From positions 87,351,130 to 87,415,129 of the forward strand of contig CM059567.1 of NCBI GenBank assembly GCA_030386875.1: a stretch of 64,000 nt of DNA. Reading direction: 5' to 3'. Below are positions 56,790 through 64,000 of the stretch, in pieces. This stretch comes from Morinoia aosen. Taxonomy: Eukaryota > Arthropoda > Malacostraca > Amphipoda > Talitridae. The first letter of the stretch is position 1; every line of letters starts with the position of its first letter. Both the position numbers and the translations under genes were made by a program. Under the pieces are notes generated by a model. The model saw nothing but the letters and a program-made list of their open reading frames with translations. It was not told where the DNA came from and made no database searches.

Positions 56790-58591
56790 TGAATTAAAGT
56801 ATTGGACGATAGGAGGTGTATGAATAGATCTGCCTATGAAGCGTTGAATAAGGACTATTCCTCATTCCGCGAGGTCGTTCGTGACTTTCAGGACACCAAC
56901 TCGCTTTTTGCGTACTTGAAACTCGAATCGGTGTTCCATGTTTTAGGACTCAGCTCTGGGAAGGTCAGCTCCTGAGAATATCTGCCTCCTAGGACACTTT
57001 TGAGGAGCTCCATCGACAGCACTGAGCAAAAGGCGGAAAGTGGCCCGTTGAGATTGATTGGTGTCTTCGACTCGGGGCGCCGTGGATTCTTGGTCGTTGA
57101 AGGACGCTTCATCCCCTCTACCATCGCCATCGCCGTCTTCTGCTCCGGGCTGATGCGGTCATCAAAGATGGCCAGTCCAATCAGATCCTCAGAAAAGTAC
57201 CAGAGATAGCGCCGCATCCCACGTTCTACAACCAACGCCACCCCATCGTGGCAGATCCTCTTCCCGTCAGTTATGAAGTCCAGGTCGTTCTTGCTTGCGT
57301 AGGACGGAATCATTGCCTCGTTCCAGTATTTCGAGTAGACCATGTTCACAGAGAATACCACTCGACGGATCTCCGCCAACTCGTCTCTAGCTGGTCATGG
57401 AAGTGCATGATCTTCACGGAATAGATGGCCTTGGCCATCCATCTGGCCATGTGGTAAGCACCATGTGTACGGAAGGTTGTAGGGACTCTTCTTCCAAGGT
57501 AGACCACGCTGAGCAAAAATATCTCTTTGTAGTCTTTGCGGGGATGATTCCCTCAGCAAAGCAAATGTTTCAAGTGACGAAGCATCTTAAGGCGGTGAGC
57601 TTTTTCGTCGGATGACAGAACAGTCTGTCAGGGGCTGTGATCGGCTCTGGTTAACAATAGGCCAACGATTCTGGAACCTCTTGAAAAGGGAGATGTTAGG
57701 ACCAGATGATGGGCCCATGCTTGCATGGGCCCATCATCTGGTGGACCATGCTTCAGAACGACTTACTTCAGAACAACAACATACTTCAGAACTACAACAT
57801 GCTTCAGAACAACTTCCAGGATGTGGGGGCGACATTCCAACCACACCAGGGACTTCTCCAGAGCACGTTCAATCCTCATATATGCTCCTTGAACCATCCC
57901 CGTGTTGGCTGCTGTCTTGTCAAATGACATTCAATGATGTTGCCCTCCTAGCTGCTTTCCCGCTCCAGCTTCAGGACTGTTTCCACAACAGTTGTCCTGT
58001 TCCGTCAAAAGACACAGGAACACCCAGAAGTTCCTCCGTATCATCCCCGGACACCAAGACGGCCACTCTCTCCTCCAGTGACCTTCCGTCCACTAGACTG
58101 GGTAACAACTTGCCGTCCCAATGCAGCACCTAAGGGATCAAAGGGCAGCACCTTCCCAATGCTGCACACTATGCTTTAATCTTGAAGGATATAGACATGG
58201 CAATCTCTTCGCGGTTCTTGACTCTGAATTGACGATCGAGACACAGTGATACGTTCGATCTCATGGCGGAGGCTAATTTCAGTAGTGACGTTGGAGGATG
58301 TTGCAACACGGACAGACAGATTGTCACGTTCGTATTAAGCAAGGGCCGGCTCCTTGGTGAGCTTGTTCTCCTGGTGAAGTCGACAGCGTTGAGATGTAGC
58401 TGGTGTTAGAGATTTGAAATCGTCCTTCGTGTCTTCGTTGGCTGATGAGGATGAAGTAGAGGACTCTAAAGCCACGTTACGATCAAGAGTGAATGACGAA
58501 GCAGGTCCGACTTTCTTCTTCTCTCCTCCATCCTTTGCCTCTTACGTCTCTTCTCAGTCTCTTGTTTCAACTTCTCGTCAACGCCAGCCAT
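56790..58591 (-). pseudogene. Decayed transposase-like gene (HWDGK / FDxTAxNTG family)
   Basis: From an ATG at 58591 the minus strand reads, across several phase changes: a basic start (MAGVDEKLKQETEKRRKRQR), VHWDGK-like LHWDGKLLPSLVDGRSLEER, VLVSGDDTEELLGVPVSFDG, MSFDKTAANTGMVQGAYMRI, LECRPHILEVV, GPSSGPNISLFKRFQNRWPI, RKDYKEIFLLSVVYLG, THGAYHMARWMAKAIYSVKI, RRYLWYFSEDLIGLAIFDD and VLKVTNDLAE. This order matches a widespread arthropod family of transposon-like proteins seen in many genomes as uncharacterised. HWDGK and FDxTAxNTG probably hold the catalytic Asp residues; I do not recall its superfamily name with confidence. Stops and frameshifts show it is dead. The largest open piece is 56888-57379. 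Confidence 0.8.
57701..57742. repeat. 42-bp near-perfect palindrome inside the pseudogene
   Basis: ACCAGATGATGGGCCCATGC, two bases, then the exact complement GCATGGGCCCATCATCTGGT. One arm is the normal GPSSGP coding sequence of the pseudogene; the other is its inverted copy. Next to it (57748-57815) lie several CTTCAGAAC repeats. Confidence 0.9.
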
Positions 58592-58795
58592 GAAGCAGCT
58601 TTGCAAGTCCTATTGAAGCGCTAGAAACCCGATTTTACTACTACTACTTGCAAGTCCTACCCTGAGCCTCCTAGAATTTCCGCAATAAGTCCGGTGAAAA
58701 CACAAAGAGCAAACAAGCTGACGAAAATTTGAAAATCGTGACATATCTGATTCGCAAGTATCTTCGATACGCGAGCTAGTTTATTCTAAGGAAGC

Positions 58796-58905
58796 ATTTT
58801 CATTGTTATTATTATTATCTTTATTATTATTATTATTATTATGATAATTATTATGATTATGATTATTATCCTTATTATTATTATTATTATTGTTATCATT
58901 ATATA
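58796..58905. repeat. (TTA)n microsatellite
   Basis: About 100 bp of TTATTATTA with interspersed GAT and CTT variants. Confidence 0.9.
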
Positions 58906-59055
58906 AGAAAGTTTTAGCCTCCCTTTACCACGCCAAAGATGTTCAAAGAGAGGAAGGATGACGGCACCATTTAGTATGGAGTTGAGGGAATGCGGGATCT
59001 ATGCACGTTGCACAATGTGCGTAGAAACAGTAAGCTAAGAAAGAAGTTCATTAAA
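58906..59055 (-). repeat. Dispersed repeat S, partial inverted copy
   Basis: The minus strand shows GTTTCTACGCACATTGTGC, ACTAAATGGTGCCGTC and CTCTCTTTGAACATCTTTGG, lining up with the right half of repeat S at 26.6 and 55.0 kb. Confidence 0.65.
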
Positions 59056-60784
59056 CAAGAAAAATATTTATCATTGTAAAATAGAGCTCACCTAATGCCC
59101 TTGCAACGTTGACTGCTGCACACTATGCCAGCGACCGCTGCACAACCTGACGCTCAGAAGACAACTGAATGAAATACGCGACCAGTAAAAGACGCGATAA
59201 GAAGCTGACAATTTTCCTGTTCAGATTGGTCACGACAAGGAACAAGGGCAAAAAGGTGCTGGAGTGTACCCGACTCACTTCAGTTTCTTGGAACACCCTA
59301 CTGCCTAGATGTGACGAAGAACAGTATTCTAATCCCATACTTTCGGTTCTGGATAAAAAGACTTCACGAGTGGTATTTGCATCAATGCCATAAGCTGCTC
59401 AGAATTTCTGCATTTACTGAACATAGTTATCAAAACACAATGTCATGGCAATGTGCAAGGGTTGGTTTTGTCAAATTATATTCTTAAACTGTACGAGTGT
59501 TTCAACATCTTAACATGACTTTTGCTTTCAAATGCAGGTAGAAACGCCTTGTAAATTTAAAAAAAAATCGTCTCATATTTCGTTCAAACAAATGAAGCCG
59601 GAAATTGCATACACTCACATCATACAGATTAATTAATATTTTCCGCTAATTTTTATGAGTATGTCCGAAGTTAAACCAAGATTTAGTTCGAAGTGAAGAC
59701 AAGTTTTTTTTATTTGGTATTTTTTGGCGAATAAAATTTGTAAATGGCCTGCCTATCAGAAGGGCCAACGCCAAGCGAAGTTTTTTCAAACTATAAGTAA
59801 GCATTAATGGAAAGAATTGAACTGATCTAAAGAGAAAATGAACATAAATAAAAATACAACCCTTTTTAGAGTTAGCTTTCTTTTAAAAAATTCAAACGAA
59901 TTGGCCAACTTTAAATACAATTTTAATCTGAAGCGTACCATGGCATGCACAAGCTGCTCAATTTTTCATGATCTTTAGTTACAGCAGGAGACACGGTCAA
60001 CCAGTAAAGCCTGCTGTCATACTCGGTGACTACCGGACATTTTGCACGAGACTTTATTCCGACGTATGATAATGTACATGTATGATAATATTTCCTACGA
60101 AGTAAAACTGAGGGAAATAATGTCTCTGATATTTAGCATAACATTCGTCACAGTCGCATCTTCAATAATGATGGCTACACTCTGGCTATAGAATTGAAGG
60201 GCATCACAGATACGAAGGCTTGTTGAAATTGACCGATAAAATAATTTTCTCTGTACATGCTTTGACACATCGTTTTCTGGACTTTGTAAGCTGTAGGAAC
60301 AGTAGAATTGAATGGCTTACGTGGACGGAATTGAAGAGCAATTATCAAACCGGCGGTTGGTCAGAATAGTTTGGATACATCAATCTTCAAAAATATGTTT
60401 CCACGCTTTCAGATGAATGATTTGCGTCATCAGTTTCATTACTAGTTAGTATGTGATATAATGGGATTACTTGTTTTCTTAAAGACACTCAGAAGTGGAT
60501 CAAGTTGTTTCGTATACTATGGAATAAATCCTTCTTAAAATAAGTGTAAAATCGTTCATAATGCCAATAAATTCGTTTCTCATGTTGCACAAAAAGTGTA
60601 TCAGGTTCTAAGATACACGTGTTTAATGTCGTAAATAAATTTTCAACCAGCCTTTCTGTTGTCTTTTGGAACGTGGATTCTCGTCAGATTAGATTATAAC
60701 CAATTCTGGGAAGCGTCGATCAAAAGCGTCATCTCGACGAACCCTTTCATTCTTTCAATGCTCATATTTCCAATCTTTACTGTA
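59056..60784. other. No gene seen
   Basis: AT-rich DNA; short ORFs only. Confidence 0.5.
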
Positions 60785-61118
60785 ATAAAATACGCGTCCG
60801 TTCGTCGGTCGGTCGGTCTGTCCGAAGCCAGCCGAAAGTGTGTGATGAGCGTATCTGTGATACACGCTCCAGCCCTATATATTTTGACAGGCCGTGTTCA
60901 CGCGGCCTTATCAACTCTCTATAGATTGTATTTTTTAATTTTTTACGGCCTTTCTCTCATTTCGCCCTCTTTTTTATTTCAAATAAAGGGGGTGGACTAG
61001 TCTATCTTCTAACCTAATAATACCCGTTGTGTGTTTATTTGTATATTTGTTTGGTGTCCGCTTCTTAAAAAACATAGGATGTCTGAGTTTGCAGTATCAT
61101 GGATACCGAAATCCTCAG
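60785..61118 (+). repeat. Dispersed repeat P-Q, uninterrupted copy
   Basis: Begins AATAAAATACGCGTCCGTTC with GTCGGTCGGTCGGTCTGTCC, continues through GTGATGAGCGTATCTGTGAT and CTATATATTTTGAC, then segment Q with AATAATACCCGTTG and AGGATGTCTGAGTTTGC to CCTCAGT. It holds the empty TA site of copy C of the DD41D element and the empty TTAA site of the 3.3-kb MITE. Confidence 0.8.
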
Positions 61119-61169
61119 TGTATATACATAGATGGCTTTACATGCATTGAAATTTTATGTTTGACATTT

Positions 61170-61600
61170 CATCAGAATAAGTTAGGATCGGATAGGTTAG
61201 GATAGGTTAGGATAGGGAAGGTTAGGATTTGTTAGGGTAGGATAGGTTAGGTAAGCCTAGGTTAAATAATGTTGACGGAATTTTTTCACGAGTTCACCTA
61301 GCCTAATTAAAAATGGCATTTTCCGAGTAATTTCCACGGGTTCTGCTACTACCTAATCATACCCTTGGTTTATTTCTTTGGAGTCCGTTTTTTTACATTT
61401 CTCTGTCACGCTCATAAGGATAGTTATACTGGCCGTATACAAGTGAACCAGTGCACGAGTACAAGAATATTTTTTATCACGGGTACTGCTCGGACGGAAA
61501 TGCTGTATTTATTGGTCATCCACACCTGGAAAAAATTGTTAAGAGAGGTATTGAATCCCGTCATTTTTGGCGGGCCGTGCACACTATAGGTCGTTGAAGT
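61170..61600 (+). repeat. Dispersed repeat R, copy 2
   Basis: Inverted relative to 1501-1862, with the GGATAGGTTAGG tract at its start and CGTCATTTTTGGCGGGCCGTG near its end. It sits between two copies of repeat P. Confidence 0.75.
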
Positions 61601-61711
61601 ATATAGTAGTACTATAATAAGAGCCACGTCCGTCGGTCGGTCGGTCTGTCTGTCCGAAGCCAACAGAAAGTGTGTGTGATGAGCGTATCTGTGATACGAG
61701 CTCCAGTTCTA

Positions 61712-63413
61712 TACAGGGTGTTGGTGGAACTCTTGGTACAAACTTCGGCTACTAGTAGAAAATACAAATTTAAACACTTTTTAACCAGTGAAAGAATATC
61801 GAAAAGCGCTCAGTTTTTTTTAATTATTGGGCTTAGCAATTTTTAATGCCGTGCTTCAAGAACTCACGGCGATCCTAGTTAACCACATGCACTAATGTTC
61901 AATAATAACACACGAGGGTAATGAAAAACGTTAAATAACATGAGGTACTTTAATAAATAATAGAAAGTAACGCATCAAAGTAGGTGTTCAAAATTTCGAC
62001 CATTAACATCGATACACGCACGACACCTTCGTCGAAGCGAGTTGCGTACGTTGCCAAACATTCCTGGGTTGTCAGCGATATCTCCAGCAGCGAATGCAAT
62101 TCGAGCGACAAGGTCTTCTTCCGAATCCACAGGTGTCGCATAAATCAGAGATTTCATGTGCCCCCATAAGAAAAAATCTAACGAAGTCAAATCAGGTGAT
62201 CTCGGTGGCCAGGACACAGCACCACCACGACCAATCCATCGATTTGGAAATTGTTGGTCAAGAAACCGTCGCACATTTAGAGCATAATGTGCCGGAGCTC
62301 CATCGTGTTGAAACCAAAGTCGTCTACGAATACCTAATGGCACATTTTCCAATAAACTAGGAGGAACTTCTTCTTCGAGAAAGATTTTGTACACATCTCC
62401 AGTAAGACGCTCTGGCAGAATGTATGGACCAATGAGTTGATTGTGCACGATACCTGCCCAAACATTGACAGTGTAGCGATGTTGGTGATGACGTTCATGG
62501 ATGACATGAGGGTTGTCCTGCTGCCATGAGTGAAAGTTTTGATAATCAAAAATTCCATCTCAGCTGAAGGTTGCTTCATCCGTATACAACACACACTCTG
62601 CAAAATTGGCATCTTCTACCCCTCAATCTAAAAACCCCTGCGCGAATCGCTCACGAGGACCATAATCAACGGGAAGGAGACCCTGGACTCTCTGGAAGTG
62701 ATACGGATGATAATTATTCCGGTTCAATACATGCCACACTGTACTATAGTCACGAATACCCAAAGATGCTGCTGCGGTACGGGTGCTCGTACGAGGGTTT
62801 CTACGGAAATGTTCCAACACTTCTTGCTCTCGATGATAATTTATTGGGCGACCAACGTCTACTCTGTTTACACTAAAACTGCCGGTTTCCGCCAATCTTC
62901 GGAGCAATGCAGTGAATAATCGATGATCAGGGACTTCTCGATTAGGGTAACGTTCGTGATAGATTCTCGCGGCACGTCTTGCATTACCATTAGCAGCACC
63001 ATGAGTGAAATGCACGTCTGCCATTTGTGCACTTGTAAGGCGATACATCTTACCACTTCAGTGCCACGGTGCTAACTGACAAAAGATACACAAACGCTTC
63101 TCACCAGGGGTCGCTAACGTTGACTAGGAATTTCTAGAAATTTCCTGAATCTGTGAATTAATTTTTTAAACTATAAATAAAACATGTTCGATTCTGCCAA
63201 CACTTGTTCATTCTAATTCCCCACATTGCCCTTATTCCTGTCTGTCGCAAAATCGCTGTTGTGTTCTTGTAGCGTAGCATTAAAAACTTCTAAGACCAAT
63301 AATTAAAAAAACTAAGCGTTTTTTGATATTTTTTCACTGATGAAAAAGTGTTTAAATTTGTATTTTCTACTAGTAGCCGAAGTTTGTACCAAGAGTTCCA
63401 CCAACACCCTGTA
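61712..63413 (-). mobile_element. DD41D element, copy C
   Basis: TA at 61712-61713 and 63412-63413 flank a 1698-bp element with ends CAGGGTGTTGGTGGAACTCT and the complementary ACACCCTG. The paralogous empty site at about 60.87-60.89 kb has a single TA. It is highly similar to copy B along its length. Confidence 0.95.
61975..63048 (-). pseudogene. DD41D transposase, copy C, two nonsense codons
   Basis: One phase is kept from MYRLTSAQMADVHFTHGAAN to FEHLL and TGA at 61975. Two internal stops occur: after FAQGFLD (about 62620) and within the TFS-DG block next to the first catalytic Asp (about 62560). Both sites are sense codons in copy B. The rest is open, including WFQHDGAPAHY, PNRWIGRGGAVSWPPRSPDL and SLDFFLWG with 41 residues between the second and third Asp. 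B and C thus carry different lesions, so they died separately. Confidence 0.9.
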
Positions 63414-63535
63414 TATTTTGACGGGCCGTGTACACGCGGCATCATCAACTCTCGAGAGATTGTATTTTTTTTATTTCTTACAGCTTTTGTCTCATTTCTC
63501 ACTCTTTTTTATTCCAAATGAAGGTGGTGAATGAA

Positions 63536-64000
63536 TTGTGCATAGAACGTAACTTCGTAAATTGAAATTTGGGCAACGAATAGCAAGCTATATTTTACCT
63601 AATATTTACCTTGTTTTTGAAATTTTTTTTCCCAATTCTGTAACTGGAAATTTGACAGTGTTGAACGAAAAATACTACGAAGTAAGCAGTTTCGCGCATA
63701 CATATTTAAAATTATGCAATAAAATACAGGACTTGGTGCAAAAAAATATGTGCGCACTTAGTTGTGCACGCGTGCGATAATAAAGTCGGAAACCTATTGA
63801 GGTAGGTCATTGAAATGGGTCATTCAACCAACTGAAGATGTCCTTAAACGTCTACGTAAAGATCAGTGAAACACAAAAATTTATGTTGCAATTTATACTT
63901 TGAAAACGAATGAAAACAGTTGACAAAAATTTGTATGCCCTTCTTTAAAAATTCCTAACAACTAAATGCCTGAAAAAGAACAGGTTTGATGCAAAGTTAC
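63536..64000. other. No gene seen
   Basis: AT-rich DNA with short ORFs to the window end. Confidence 0.5.

Larger units (their letters stand above)
61615..63535 (+). repeat. Repeat P, copy split by DD41D copy C
   Basis: 61620-61713 plus 63412-63530 match 60790-61000: GTCGGTCGGTCGG, GTGATGAGCGTATCTGTGAT, then after the insertion TATTTTGACGGGCCGTG, the AACTCTCGAGAGATTGTATT segment and CTCATTTC. The Q part is missing after about 63535. Confidence 0.8.

Noticed and set aside
57612..58133. 173-codon plus-strand ORF, Ser/Gln-rich
   Set aside because: The opposite strand carries the ordered motifs of the HWDGK-family pseudogene, so this ORF is a shadow.
1..64000. CRISPR array, rRNA genes or bacterial operons
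   Set aside because: No regular spacer array, no rRNA-like conserved blocks and no operon-like gene packing; all features point to a eukaryotic chromosome.

Overview
The window looks like AT-rich, intron-bearing nuclear DNA from an arthropod, most likely an insect. The reasons are the mobile-element families present (a Ty3/gypsy LTR element, DD41D and Tc1-type IS630 elements, a hAT element, TTAA-flanked and palindromic MITEs), degenerate TTAGG/CCTAA-like tracts, and the absence of any long cellular ORF. No complete host gene can be supported. Three short ORFs with good splice signals (about 16.79-16.91, 21.05-21.30 and 50.62-50.89 kb, all minus strand) may be host exons. Everything else with coding character belongs to transposons.

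Layout. 1-9.2 kb: dispersed repeats, including a decayed element with 23-residue (STPR-like) repeats and an 820-bp TTAA-flanked MITE. 9.3-10.5 kb: a local array of direct and inverted units. 11.2-15.2 kb: a duplicated unit, one copy of which is split by a 1330-bp insertion with a 5-bp target duplication, and a second STPR-type element copy. 16.08-18.87 kb: a broken Tc1-like element with long inverted ends, itself split by a 1.1-kb insert with odd homopolymer-rich edges. 20-24.4 kb: degenerate minisatellites, a MITE with perfect 17-bp ends and small transposase fragments. 27.65-29.23 kb: a dead hAT element with an exact 8-bp target duplication. 33.23-35.09 kb: a nearly intact DD41D element with 110-bp inverted ends. 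36.34-46.95 kb: a palindromic MITE with a young 10.4-kb Ty3/gypsy element inserted in one arm. 47.4-48.5 kb: a duplicate of part of that element's leader, then another palindromic MITE. 52.0-53.7 and 61.7-63.4 kb: two related DD41D copies with different lesions. 56.8-58.6 kb: a decayed transposase-like gene with HWDGK and FDxTAxNTG motifs. 60.8-63.5 kb: dispersed repeats that preserve empty sites for two of the insertions.

The centrepiece is the LTR element, on the minus strand. It has apparently identical 321-bp LTRs, a 4-bp target duplication, an intact gag, an intact pol (PR-RT-RH-IN), a textbook U UUU UUA -1 slippery site exactly where gag must shift into the pol frame, a polypurine tract, and two small ATG-initiated ORFs where env would lie. 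One of these has an N-myristoylation-type start and a membrane segment. Its primer-binding region is odd: the match to tRNA-Ile(GAU) is not 18 nt but about 56 nt, running through the anticodon arm, and abuts a piece of another LTR element in the opposite orientation. A 354-bp stretch of that piece occurs again, apparently unchanged, 475 bp outside the element.

All calls come from reading the sequence; identities between repeats were judged by eye, and no database search was run.
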